A stretch of DNA of 64,000 nt, from positions 4,030,733 to 4,094,732 of the forward strand of contig JARUPZ010000018.1 in the NCBI GenBank assembly GCA_031213475.1, read 5' to 3'. The translations under genes were made by a program, and so were the position numbers. This DNA comes from Nereocystis luetkeana (taxonomy: Eukaryota; Sar; Phaeophyceae; Laminariales; Laminariaceae). The notes under the pieces are model-generated. The model worked only from the letters and a program-made list of their open reading frames with translations. It did not search any database and was not told the DNA's origin. This document shows, piece after piece, positions 1 through 10,270 of this stretch. Each line of letters begins with the position of its first letter. Positions within the stretch are counted from its first letter, which is position 1.

Positions 1-480
1 ACAACAAAAGCCTTTTACTGTGATAACAGTACCTTGAAAATTGAAAGTTATTCATACATACATGTGCGTTGTGGTTTACAAGAAAAGCCTGTTACCATGC
101 CTTGACTACTGTTTTTTATTCATGATATGGCGTGTTACACAAGAAAGCATTGTTTCCATAACCTGAAATTTGAAACCTCATATCATACCCTGGTACACCT
201 TATACTCAGGAAGGACTATTCCGTTTTACAAGAATGTATTTTTTCCCTCACCCTGAAAATCGAACTTGGCAAAAAAAAATGTGTTTGTTCACGAGAAAGC
301 CTTCTTTTCCATACCCGGAAAATCGAGTTTCGTTTCAAACCAAGAGGTGGGTTTTACGAGAACAGCTATGTACGTACCTATCTTTTTACCTGTGTACCCT
401 GAAAATGGGCCACAAAATACAAAACACGCGTGCGTTTCATACGAGCGCTGTTCGTGATAAGGCTGTGTTTTACGAGGAAA
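1..480. repeat. Degenerate tandem repeat
   Basis: The stretch repeats a loose unit of roughly 50-60 bp built on 'ttacaagaaagcct', 'ccataccctgaaaa' and 'tcgaa', seen about seven times with heavy divergence. Short open frames here change frame between units and show no conserved protein, so I read it as non-coding satellite-like DNA. Its left boundary lies outside the window. Confidence 0.5.
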
Positions 481-1110
481 AAAAAAAAACATTGCCCGGG
501 CAGCAACATCGCTACAACTACGAACGAGTACGAAGTCCTCTGCTCCTCAGCTAATATATCTGTAACGCGAAGGGTGTTCAATTCTCGCACAGAAAGGGGT
601 GCGTGCGATCGTTATTTCAGCCGTCGGTTTTTTTTTCCGGGAACAACGGGAAGGTTACCGGTAAAGGAAAAAAATATTAGGGATCGGGAACCCTGGTATG
701 ATAATAACCTGCAGTTTGTTGTTGTTGAGAGAATAAGGCGTTATGGTTCATAATCTTTGGCTGGGTACGTATCTGCAGTACGTAGTCACTTCGACAGCAG
801 CAGGCATTGTTTGGTTGATCGCGCTTGTGGGAGTACCAAGTGGATACCGCACGGAACGGTGCTGGTAAACTGGTGGAACACGCCAACAGACAGGGCCCGT
901 GGCTCGCACCTGGACAGCGGTCGTTCGCTGGGCCAGGGATTCGCGAATTCTGGAACAGATATTTCGTGAGTTCTGATTCAGCATCGGAAGCGGAGCGGAG
1001 GTGGAGGGCTTCATACGTGGCACAGGCGCCGATAAAAAAACGAAAACAACGAAAGTTGTTCTCGGACTGATCTGAACTGCAGAGAGAGAGAGAGGAGCCC
1101 CCCGAAAATA
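481..1110. other. No gene recognised
   Basis: Unique-looking sequence. The open frames between 677 and 1207 have no recognisable domain, no matching splice sites and no similarity to the transporter exons to the right. It probably lies within an intron or beyond an exon of the AEC transporter gene, which is transcribed leftward through here, but I found no further transporter exon. Confidence 0.4.
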
Positions 1111-1418
1111 TAACTATGTTCGACTTTTTCATTATCACTCTGTCCCTATGTAAGGATTGGTTGCATTCTGTCCCCGAATATAATGACCATTTTATAATTA
1201 CATTCAATATAAACGGTCACTATATTCGGAGACAGAGCGGTATTAATGGCACGACTATAATTACTCATTACCGTTTAAAAAGAAAAAAGTAGAACGATCG
1301 TTTGTATACTAGTATTCACTACAAACGGTCATTATATACGGACAGAGTGTTATTGATAGCACGGTTGTTTGCTCACGACCGATTTAAAGAGAAAACAAAC
1401 GTGCACGGATCGTTTGTA

Positions 1419-1528
1419 TACTACGGGGGACCATAGTAATAGACCTATGGTACACACAAAAGCTCATATATTTACCTATTTTCACTCACAATATTTGGTC
1501 CTGTTTACTATGGTCCCCCGTAATAGTA
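1419..1528 (+). mobile_element. M1 MITE copy 1 (hairpin element)
   Basis: About 110 bp. The left end reads tactacgggggaccatag and the right end tatggtcccccgtaatagta, giving terminal inverted repeats. The interior carries an AT-rich segment. There is no coding capacity. It is inserted at the junction between two satellite units, and its orientation is opposite to that of copy 2. It is non-autonomous and I saw no matching transposase in the window. Confidence 0.8.
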
Positions 1529-1649
1529 TCCATTCACTACAAGCGGTCATTACAAACTCGAGGACAAAGTTGATTGTGATAGCACGTTTATTAACTTACG
1601 ATCGATTTGAAGAGAAAAAAAACGTATGAGGATCGTTTGTACCCTGGTA

Positions 1650-1762
1650 TACTATTACGGGGGGCTATAGTAAATAGGACCAAATATTGCTCGTAAAAAT
1701 AGGTGAACATATAGTTTTTTGTGTAACGTGGGTCCTATTTACTATGGTCCCCCGTACTATTA
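1650..1762 (-). mobile_element. M1 MITE copy 2 (hairpin element)
   Basis: The left end is tactattacggggggctatag and the right end tatggtcccccgtactatta. The internal strand-specific segment (accaaatattgctcgtaaa) is the reverse complement of that in copy 1, so the two copies lie in opposite orientation. It sits at the homologous position of the next satellite unit, just after a TACCCTGGTA motif. Confidence 0.8.
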
Positions 1763-2161
1763 ATACTATCTAACACAAACGGTCATTATATACTCAGGGA
1801 CAGCGTGGTATATTAATATCACAATTATTTACCGATTACCGTTCACAAGAGAAAACGAGCCTTAAAAAAACGATGACACCCCTTTGCGAACCCAACGCTC
1901 TCCGCGGAACAAAGAAAAGTAAAGAGGCGTTTCACTATAAATACTTGAAAAAATATTCAATACTAATCCCAACTTAGCTTTTTTTCTCGTGGCGAGCCGG
2001 CTGACCTCTGGTCTTTTAACCTCCTGCTACTGCTGTGCTGTACTCTGTGGCCTTGAACCGGATGGTTCTTGAATGGATGCACCATGCACCACTGCCGTAC
2101 GAGTATATCTCCAAATGCAACGACTTCTGTTTCAATAGCAGCCTGCACACCGGACGGTACA

Positions 2162-2245
2162 TTTAGTACTGCAGTCCCGTTTTTGGGAACACTCCACTCG
2201 AAGTCCAAGTAGTTTGTCCCCACGACGGGACCGCAGTCCTAAAAG
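2162..2245. mobile_element. M2 MITE copy 1 (piggyBac-like hairpin)
   Basis: Terminal inverted repeats: gtactgcagtcccgtttttg on the left, acgggaccgcagtcctaaaa on the right. The interior contains caagtagtttgtccc. The left TTAACCC end is lost. Confidence 0.75.
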
Positions 2246-2589
2246 ATGCCAACACACCTTGGACAGGTGATCATCTACAGACCACTCCCACCGCATGAAC
2301 TAAAGTAGTCATTTCAGGACGGGCAGTCTAGGCCCCTGATCTGCTGCGTGTGATCCATCTATCGCACGTTGGTGGTGTCGGGTGGGAGCCGTGTAAGGTG
2401 CGTGATCCGCCCGGGACGAGTACGGCAGTAGTTGCGGGGGTTAGATCTGTATCCTACTCGCGTGTGAACAGACCCTGCATGGCACCTCAGCCGGGAACGG
2501 TTCGAGTCGAGATTATCTACCGCTGTGCGGTACACCGTGATATCTGTCGTGTCACGACATGTGAACATGAAATCACATAATATTTAATT
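2246..2589. other. No gene recognised
   Basis: Mixed-composition sequence without repeats shared elsewhere in the window and without a convincing exon. The open frames at 2350-2580 on both strands have no recognisable motif. Confidence 0.35.
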
Positions 2590-2712
2590 CGTTTGATTCA
2601 CCATCAACCCGTGTCCTGCCGACGACGCCAAATGTGGTGGAGTCACCAGCTGAGCTACAGGGATAAACGATCGATCGATTACCCAGCCCAGGGTAATTTA
2701 ATCCTTATAATA
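2590..2712 (-). mobile_element. Truncated tRNA-derived SINE (SINE2 family)
   Basis: On the minus strand this reads ...ccctgggctgggtaatcgat, then a tRNA-like box A (tgtagctcagctgg), gcgtcgtcggcaggacacgg and a degenerate box B. The same sequence recurs at 53034-53640 and 55357-55705. Only the 5' part of the ~260-bp unit is present. Confidence 0.6.
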
Positions 2713-3659
2713 ACTACTGTTGTAGCCTGGGATATGCAATCTATCTGGAAGAAATGGGGACAGAGTATTGGCGACAGAGTTTCGCACAAAATTGGTCCTG
2801 CCAATTGCGCGCGAGTTCCTAGCGACAGCAGCTGCACAAAAACACTATATTGTGAATAGTAAAAAAAAACGGGTTTGCATATTTTTCTTCTCGCGGTCAC
2901 ACCTTGATGCGTACTTGTAGTGCATATTTACGGGCTGTTTTCGCGTGATAGGCGCTTGAACCCAGACCCACTGACCCCTAGCCCTCTGGCAGTGACCAGT
3001 GCTTGGATGCTGTGCTTCGTAAGACTTGAGGCTCGTTCGCGGCCGGCTTTGGTGCTGTGATTGGAAAAACTCTGCCGTGAGATCGTTCGGCCGGCCCGGA
3101 ATGCTTCGGCTTGGGAAGGCTCTACGTTGACTGAGCCGTGAGTAGCTACCTGAAAATCCACCACCACTATCGACGCGTTCTACAATATAGGTAGCAATTT
3201 TCCGTTAAAATGATTTCTGAATGACGGGGTTCCTTAACCCAAAATCGTCAGAATGCCAATCTTGTTTAAAAAAATGACATTTTTGTATACTTGAGCCATG
3301 GGATGATTCATCGGGATGCAGTTGGTTTTTGCTGAAGTCAGTTTTCGGGTGACTTACTACTAGTATGGAGCTCCTCAAGCGATGAGCCTCAGAAAACTAG
3401 GGTGAACCTCTATCGTAGAACGCCTTTATCATGCATGAAGAAGATTCATTTCTCATACCCGCTATGCCTGAAGAAGATCCACTATCAAAAAGTACCACCA
3501 CACAATAGATACATACACACCGTTCACATGATGGACCGTTTAGCCTTTCAGGACAGTGCTGCATGTACATCATATCATGTATCTCTCAAAGACTAAAACG
3601 GCCTACTCGTACTCCACTTGAGCACCTTTTTATTTACATTTATCACGTTACAAAACTAT
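2713..3659. other. No gene recognised
   Basis: No shared repeat, no transporter exon and no long open frame with recognisable composition. 3402-3596 has an open frame but no supporting feature. Confidence 0.35.
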
Positions 3660-3780
3660 CCTACTGTCCCGGGGAACCGACCGTAGTAAATAGGACCTGC
3701 GGCCCACACAAAAACCTACATATTTACCTATTTTTACCAACAACATTTGGTCCTATTTACTATGGTCCCCCGTAATAGTA
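3660..3780 (+). mobile_element. M1 MITE copy 3
   Basis: The right end tatggtcccccgtaatagta is intact. The left end is diverged (ctactgtcccggggaaccga), so one TIR is decayed. The interior matches copy 1 (acatatttacctatttttac). Confidence 0.75.
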
Positions 3781-3861
3781 AAAAAAACACGCAGTTGTAC
3801 CCTTTTTTCTCGCATTTTCTTACCATGAATCAAAACAGAAAAAAATCCGTCACGTACGTAC

Positions 3862-4029
3862 CCGCCCGATGATGGAGCCGAAGCATATCTGGAAAATCGC
3901 GAACACCGGCAGGACGAGCAGCTTTGACAGGCTCTGCCCGGGACTTCCCAGCGTGGAGGCCACGTTGACGAAGAGCAGGCAGGGCTGGAACACGAAGAAG
4001 ATAAGCCTCGACAAAGAACTGATGGCGCT
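3862..4029 (-). CDS. AEC/PIN-like membrane transporter, exon 3 (partial gene)
   Basis: This exon has 56 codons, phase 0 at both ends. The minus-strand acceptor is gcacgcag and the donor is cgg|gtacgt. It encodes the end of the second membrane helix region and the third one: SAISSLSRLIFFVFQPCLLF, then VNVASTLGSPGQSLSKLLVL and PVFAIFQICFGSIIGR. The 'LSRL(V/I)F.VF.PCLLF' pattern after a short first-helix exon is typical of the auxin efflux carrier (AEC) family, which are integral membrane proteins of the plasma membrane or ER in plants and algae. Joined to the exon at 11411-11479 the reading frame runs KKGVLDQ-SAISSLSRL, the spacing expected for the family. The remaining exons must lie left of 3861 and were not found. 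Substrate (auxin or another solute) cannot be read from this part. Confidence 0.8.
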
Positions 4030-4350
4030 CTGCGTGCCGTTTTATAGAGTCGCACACCATCATAAAGAACGAAAACGGAAATGGCAATAGCGACGAAAAT
4101 GGCGACGAAAACGGGAGTAAATGCCGAGAAAAGAAGCAGGAGCTAAAGGACGGAAAGCGAAACGGAAAAAGAAACGGAGACGGAAATTGAAGCAGAAAAT
4201 TAGAAACGGAAAACGGAAAAGGAAGTGGAAGTGGAAATAAAATCGGAAACGAAAACGGGGACGCCCACGCACGGGTAAAATTAAAAGTGGAAACAGAATT
4301 CAGAGGCGTTCGTACGGAAACGGAACCGAGAACGAAGACGGAAACGGACC
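4030..4350 (-). repeat. Long polypyrimidine/hexanucleotide tract upstream of exon 3
   Basis: On the plus strand it is a degenerate (ggaaac)n purine tract of about 270 bp. On the transcribed minus strand it is a (gtttcc)n polypyrimidine tract ending about 50 bases before the exon 3 acceptor of the transporter. It may act as an extended polypyrimidine tract. Open frames through it (SFPFPF.. type) are repeat artefacts. Confidence 0.6.
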
Positions 4351-4394
4351 CGGGTCTACCGAAGGACATGCTCGAAAGCAGTCACACCCCAGCG

Positions 4395-4925
4395 GACACA
4401 CTTTTGTTGTTGACTGACGTGGTCTAAAGTTAGTCTTACGATCACTTGACGCGTCACATAACTACTGAAGACACCCAAACCCCGACACCTTTGGCACTAA
4501 CGGGCCAGGGCCCGGTCTAGGACCAGTCTGACGAGGCTTTCACTCACCACGACTACTGCTGTAGACACCCGAACCCGACGCATTTGCTACTGACTGGCCC
4601 GGTCTAGGACGAGTCATGAGGCCCCTTGACACGTCACAACTGCTGTAGACACCCAGACCCGACACCTTTGCCACTGACAGACCCGGTCTAGGACCAGCCT
4701 GGAGAGATCTTGACGCGTCACAACTCTTGTGGATCGTCAACGGATATGTATATCGACGAACAGCTGTCAAGGGTGTTCCCTATACTACAACTACGAGTCA
4801 TTATACTACAGTATATCCTGAAGAGGTTTTGACGCGTCAAAATACGAGTCAGTTATACCAAGTCCAAGAATGCGAGTACGTTACATTTACTGTAAGCCTG
4901 AAGAGCCTCGTGACGCGTGGAAAAA
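4395..4925. repeat. ~95-115-bp tandem repeat with gacgcgtca core
   Basis: Three to four units contain 'ttgacgcgtcacaact', 'gtagacacccgaacccgac', 'ccggtctaggac' and 'gaggc'. Degenerate units with tgaagag...gacgcgtc continue to about 4920, and a fragment recurs at 11225-11240. Confidence 0.6.
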
Positions 4926-5054
4926 AGGGACCGTCAACCTGTCATCGCCGGATAGATGGCAAGGAACTCCCCGTACAAGACACTACGAAGCACTCCCGAC
5001 GAACAGGAAAGGATTTGGTATCCATTGTCGTGTTTAAACGCTCCCAACATTTCA

Positions 5055-5295
5055 CACGTATGACAGATATATTGTCTACAGATATATCGTCTACAGATAG
5101 ATAATCTACAGATAGATCATCTACAGGTAGTAATAGTCCATCTACAGATAGGTTATGTACACATATATCATCTACAGATAGATCATCTATAGATAGGTCA
5201 TCTACATATAGATAATCTACATATAGATCATCTACAAATATATCACATACAGATATATTAGCTACAGACATATCATCTGCAGATATTATATATAT
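5055..5295. repeat. Minisatellite, ~14-bp unit (atctacagatag)
   Basis: About 17 imperfect copies of an ATCTACAGATAn unit. The minus-strand open frame of this region (DDLSVDDL type) is a product of the repeat. A short array of the same unit recurs at 10585-10640. Confidence 0.8.
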
Positions 5296-5479
5296 ATATA
5301 CATACAAGTTCTCCCTTCGGAGTGGCATGAGCGTAGCGTGTAAGAAGACTCTCGCCGAAATACGTATTCGGTGGGTAGGTTTGAATTATTCCACCAATTG
5401 CAGTTATGTTCTGCAATTGGGGCAATAGCTCAAATGTACCTGTTAACAACCAAATATGTATTATTAATAGTATAAGGAA

Positions 5480-5595
5480 ACTAGTATTACGGGGGACCAT
5501 AGTACAAAGGACCAAATATTGTTATTAAAGATAGCGAAATACATGGGGTTTCGTACGTACCGTAGGTCCTATTTACTATAGTCCCCCGAAATAGT
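5480..5595 (-). mobile_element. M1 MITE copy 4
   Basis: Left end ctagtattacgggggaccat, right end atagtcccccgaaatagt. The interior has accaaatattgttattaa, matching copy 2 orientation. GGAA occurs immediately outside both ends, but the target duplication is not certain. Confidence 0.75.
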
Positions 5596-6555
5596 GGAAC
5601 ATGCAGATGAGGGTGACGCAAGAGGGCAGTTCTAATGACCGAAAAAGCGGGTAGAAATTATGTATTACAGCTGTTATGAGACATGAAGGTGACATGAGCG
5701 TGATATGCAACTACGACAGTACGCACTTCTTCAACGAACCGGAGCGCCAGTAGACGCATGTCCTGCGACACCTAACGGTTCGACAACGAACGAAACCTTT
5801 GGCGGACGCCCAAACCAACTACGACATTAATTCCTCAAGGAAAAACGTCTTCGTAGCAGTGGGCCCGGGGCCGGCGTGAACCGCAAAAAACTCGAAGCCA
5901 CGGGAGTAGTAGCAGAAATTCTCTCGCAAACGCGAATGTCACTACTAACAACGGAATCAGCACCATGGTAAACACCCAAGGTAGATCGAAAAATACAGGA
6001 TCCTTCGCTGTCCACAGCACCCAAAGAAGATGCAGAAAAGTCAGTTAGACCTTGGCACTCGCCAAGGCAATAGCTTGATGAAGGCAACGCAAAACCTGAC
6101 ACTCTTCTTAGGTGAAGAAACCCCCACCGAAAAAAATGAACCAGTCCGCTCCCCACGCTTGAACTCAGGGCACCCGCTGGCAGACGTGCAAGTACACGCA
6201 CAACGGATGTTTGCTGAAAGTATTAAAATATTATAGACACAGGCGCACGCTGCAACGAAACGCCCGCGAACACCTCAAATTCAGACCCCAGGCGCAGACC
6301 AAAGGCAGATCAACTGTGTATGGTGTTCTACCAGAAGATCATGATAGACACGAGAACAGACCCTTAAAGTACGAAGATCTATTCCGAGTCCGAACCGAGG
6401 AGATCGACCGACACAGCCTTCCCGCTTGGCGGCGCTCTTCTCCAGTTCCACCCGAGCCTTTTCGCCGAACTTCGCGTGGCGTTCGCCCTAATTTTGCTCG
6501 ACGTGGGCGATGAAGAGCTTCCTGAGCGCTTGGAGCACGAGAAGTGCAGGGGAGG
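5596..6555. other. No convincing gene; possible pseudogene tail
   Basis: Most of the stretch has no recognisable content. Directly downstream of the stop of the exon at 6556-6624, about 6420-6535, the minus strand reads protein-like in another frame (ALRKLFIAHVEQN, a stop, then HAKFGEKARVELEKSAAKRE). This suggests the Cys-rich reading frame may once have continued through a frameshift. Confidence 0.35.
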
Positions 6556-6624
6556 CTAGCACAGACCGATCAAGTTGTCATAGTCCTTGATAGTTCCTTT
6601 GCAGTAGACACAATCCTTCCTGAC
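6556..6624 (-). CDS. Candidate Cys-rich nested gene, last exon
   Basis: The minus-strand acceptor tttttgcag precedes 22 codons (VRKDCVYCKGTIKDYDNLIG and LC) and a TAG stop. It starts in phase 0, matching the phase-0 donor of the exon at 6833-6927. It adds a C-x2-C pair. Protein-like sequence continues after the stop in another frame, so the stop may be the result of an indel and the gene may be broken. I do not recognise the family. Confidence 0.4.
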   Translation of the reverse strand, partial: VRKDCVYCKGTIKDYDNLIGLC

Positions 6625-6832
6625 CTGCAAAAATAGATCATAGACAACAAACCGACAGCACAAAAGAGACATGTAAGACGTGTTGAATACAAATATTTCA
6701 GTTGGTACGAGTTGGGTTGACGAAGACTTTAAAAGTAGTTTAGAAAATACGCGTTGGCGTGCGTTGTAGAGGCAGGAAGCACGAAAGGTAAACAGTAATG
6801 GGATACGATGAGTGATGTTGGCAAATCCTTAC

Positions 6833-6927
6833 GTATTTGTTCGCGGCAGAGACGGCGACGGCAGAGTCGGAGGGGCAGCCCGAGACGACGTCCTTAAGAC
6901 AGTTCCAAAAATGGGCGTTGGCGTGCG
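6833..6927 (-). CDS. Candidate Cys-rich nested gene, internal exon
   Basis: The 95-bp open segment lies between a ctgtacag acceptor and an aaatac|gtaagg donor on the minus strand. It enters with two bases (completing a codon begun by the donor at 9724) and leaves in phase 0. It reads HANAHFWNCLKDVVSGCPSD and SAVAVSAANKY, with two cysteines. A degenerate copy of its acceptor region (cctctacaacgcacgccaac) occurs 170 bp downstream at 6745-6775. Function unknown; could be a zinc-binding or secreted protein. Confidence 0.4.
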
Positions 6928-7559
6928 CTGTACAGGAAGAAAACATGCATTTATCGTTTCCTGAGTCGTGGGAGAGAGAGAGGTTCCTCCCCTCGGCCAG
7001 ATACCTGTATCGCAGCTTCCTGCAATACCCTGGGTATCTCGACCACCCTAATTTTCCGTCTCTCTCCCTCCTGTGATACCGGCCGGGTTCCTAACTAGTA
7101 CGGCCTACAGTTGTCTCGGATGACCAAGCCTCCGAATGGTACGGTACCATTCGACTCCTCCAATCTAACTAAAGTAAAACCCTAGCGGAAGGAAAGACAT
7201 TTCCTCCGTACCCCCGGCTACTCGTGCCCCCCCCCCCCCCGCTTCGAAAGAAAAAATAGGGGGGGTGGGGCGGCAGAAAATAAGGCACTAATTCCTGGCT
7301 TGGATCGACATACCAGCGATTACCTCACGTCTGCCCGTGCTCGTCACAGGACCTCGTGCTTGCTCGTGCCCGGCGTGGGGATGCTGACCTACGCTCGGTG
7401 CTTTGCTTGGAAGGACTGCGTGCGACGCCTTCCCTTCCAACCAAACTTGCTCTATCCCAGTTCCCGATACGGACATGCCACACTCTCTCTACCAATAAAC
7501 CCTGCTTTGTCCGTTACTTCGTTTGCGGAGGCCGTTACCTCGTCTACGGACAAACCTAC

Positions 7560-9644
7560 CCTAGTAAACAGGAATGGGAGTGAAGGAACAACAACAACAA
7601 CAACAACAACAACAACCGCAATGGCGGCGGCAAACGTAAGTGGTAGTAGTAGTAGTTGTAGAGGCAGTACTGGTATCCTAAACAAATAGTTGCCGTAGAC
7701 TTCTACGAGCAAAATAACAAAAACATACGCAAAGAGCAGCAGCAGCATAAATCATGGGAACGTGTTAAGTGTATTTATCGCCTGTCTGTTATCATGTCTG
7801 AACAACGACAGCAGTAGCGGCGGTAGACAACTGTCTCAGTGGGAAGGAAACGCAGGCTGTAAACAACAACGACAACTGTTCGATCAAAAAAAGTTGGTTA
7901 TAGTGTGCAAAAATACAACAACGGCAGCAACAGCGCATATACAAATGGTAGTACGCGTACTATACCCCTGTCTCGGTGTGAGCTCCTATCAAGCAAAACA
8001 AAATGGCCAAACTGTTTCGGTTATAGTGTGCAAAACAAAATCTCGAAAAATGTACCTGGTATGTATTTGTGTCTTGTATTTAGTGCGGAAGGTCGACAAC
8101 ATGCGGGAACAGCAACAACGCCAACAACAACAAAGACAACAGCTGCAGCAGCAGCGGCGGCAGACACTGACTCAAAGTTGCCTACAACAGCAACAACGCG
8201 AACGACGACTGCGTACACAACAAAATCAGCATTAGAGACGATAGGCGCGCGGGGTTACAGCAGCAGGAAAAGGAGCAGCAGCAGCAGCAGCAGCAATGGG
8301 CTGCGCCACCAAGTCGTTTTCTCGCGTGCGGGAACAGCAACAACGCCAACAACAACGGGATAAACAACAGCAGCAGCGGCGGTAGACACCTACTACAGTA
8401 AAACGGCGAGTACATAAACAACAACTGCAGCATCAGGGGCGGTAGACGCGCGGGATTACAGTAGCAGGGAAAAGAGCAGCAGCAGCAGCAGTAGTGGGCT
8501 GCGCCACCAAGTCGTGTCTCGTATCACAAATAAAAATGGCAAGTGTGGGAAAAAATCAACAACAGCAGCCGCGGGAACAGCAACAACGCCAACAACAGCA
8601 ACAGAAACAATAACGCAGCAGCAGCGGTAGACACTGTTGCGGAAACGAACGCAGGCTGTAAACAACAACGGCAGTAGCAGCGGCAGCAACAGCACAAAAG
8701 CAAATGGCAGTAGGCGCAGTAGCGCATAAACAAATGGCATGATGGAAATTAGTACGTTTTTAGTCTTGGATTCAGTGCTAAAGGTCGACTACGTGCGGGA
8801 ACAGCAACAACACCGCCACCAACAGCATACCAGGTAAACAACAGTAGCAACAGCGAAGGTAGACATCTGCCTCGGCGTGGAAAGGAATGCAGGCTGTACA
8901 GAACAACGGATGCAGCAGCGGCAGCAGCAGCGCATACGCGTACTATACCCATATCTCGGTGTGAGCTCGTATAAAAGAACACAATAGCAAAAACATCTTG
9001 GTTGTAGGTTCAGTGCTGGAGGTCGACAACGTGCGGGAACAGCAACAACGTCAACAACAGTATACCAGGTGAACAACAGTAGCAACAGCAAAGGTAGACA
9101 CCTGTCTCGGTGTGGAAAGGAACGCAGGCTGTACAGAACAACCGAGGCGGCAGCGGCAGCGGCAGCGCATCCGCGTACTATACCCATATTTCGGTGTGAG
9201 CTCGTATACAAAAAACAATAGCAAATAAATCTTGGTTGTAGATTCAGTGCTGGAGGTCGACAACGTGCGGGAAGAGCAACAACGTCAACAACAACAGCAT
9301 AAACAACAGCAGCAGCAGCGGCGGTAGACACTGACTCAAAGGTCCCTACAACAGCAACAACGCGAACGACGACTACATAAACCAACCTGAAACGAGAAAA
9401 GCAGCATCAGGGACGGTAGGTGCGCGGGGTTACAACAGCAGGAAAAGGAGCAGGAGAAGCAGGAGCAGCAGCAAAGGGCTGCGTCACCAAGTCGTGTTCT
9501 CGTATTAATAATACAAACCAAAATGGTAAGTAGGGTGGAAAAAATTCAACAACAGCAGCCGCGGCGGTAGACATAGGCGACAAACAACAACAGCAGCCGC
9601 GGCGGTAGACATAGAGAGCAAACAACAACAACAACAACAACAGC

Positions 9645-9691
<47 letters not shown>

Positions 9692-9705
9692 AAAAGCACA
9701 GAACA
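7560..9705. repeat. CAG/CAA-rich tandem repeat region (~240-bp unit plus (CAA)n)
   Basis: Degenerate ~240-bp units contain 'ggtagacacctgtctcggtg', 'gaacgcaggctgta', 'cgcgtactatacccatatct', 'ttcagtgctggaggtcgac' and 'gcgggaacagcaacaacg'. The best copies lie at 8750-8990, 9000-9240 and 9245-9400, with older ones from about 7800. It ends in a nearly pure (CAA)n run at 9620-9690. Poly-Gln, poly-Leu and poly-Cys frames on both strands come from the repeat. It lies in the 7.4-kb intron of the transporter. Confidence 0.75.
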
Positions 9706-9723
9706 CAACTCACCGCCACCTAC

Positions 9724-9815
9724 CTCCTGTCTCGAGCGTGAAGGACACGATGCTGACGTCAATAGGCCTGGCGCAGAATTCACAGTCTTTGGGCCACTTC
9801 AAGATTATCCCGCTG
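9724..9815 (-). CDS. Candidate Cys-rich nested gene, upstream exon
   Basis: The minus-strand acceptor is cctgccccag and the donor gag|gtaggt. There are 30 codons plus split bases: SGIILKWPKDCEFCARPIDV then SIVSFTLETG. The donor is in phase 1 and fits the exon at 6833-6927 exactly. Just upstream (about 9850-9990) another frame reads KCNRCISRLWRQNFGGK followed by FATCDR. If a small frameshift is allowed it joins this exon and adds further C-x2-C motifs. All of it lies in the second intron of the AEC transporter gene, on the same strand. Confidence 0.4.
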
Positions 9816-10159
9816 CTGGGGCAGGTGTCGCGGTCGGTCGCAGGTCGCAAAATCAACCTTGCCTCCAAAGTTCTGTCTCCATAGCCGGGAGATGCAGCGG
9901 TTGCACTTTACAGCGGGATTGAGCACTGACTTGGAGGGGGGGGTTCTGTTCGAAACGGGCTTCCAAGATCCGCCAGAAGAGGGCAAGGGAGAGGAGCCTT
10001 GGGGAGTTTTCGTAGGTGTATTGAAGGCAGCACCAATAATAGCGGCAGCAGGAAAAAGTGCTGTCCACTCTGTAGAAGCAGCACCGCCAGGAGCAGGCGA
10101 TGCCGTCTACCAGGCAGGAGCAGCACTATCTAGCGGGAGGAGCACCCGGTACCAGCAGA

Positions 10160-10270
10160 AGCAGCGAAAGCAAATGCAGCACCAGCAGGAGCGGCACCAG
10201 AAGGAGCGACACGAGCAGGAGCGGCACGAGCAGGAGCGGCACGAGCAGGAGCAACGCCAGCAGGAGGCCC
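10160..10270. repeat. Minisatellite, 15-bp unit (gagcaggagcggcac)
   Basis: About six copies of a unit around gagcaggagcggcac make the plus strand read QERHEQERHEQE and keep an 181-codon frame open (9859-10404). No splice or domain evidence supports coding. Confidence 0.7.

Larger units (their letters stand above)
1165..1860. repeat. ~113-bp tandem repeat, four units, with an inverted unit at the left edge
   Basis: Units carry 'aacggtcattatat', 'acagagtg.tattgatagcacg', 'gaccgattt.aagagaaaa' and 'ggatcgtttgta'. At 1170-1240 the motif around 'gaatataatgacc' is present in inverted form, making a short palindrome. Two of the four unit junctions are occupied by M1 hairpin elements (1419-1528 and 1650-1762), while the junction at 1305-1325 is empty and shows the pre-insertion sequence. 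Confidence 0.7.

Noticed and set aside
7452-9783. Many poly-Leu, poly-Cys, poly-Gln and poly-Ser frames
   Set aside because: Products of CAA/CAG repeats and their complements, with no start context, splice sites or domain.
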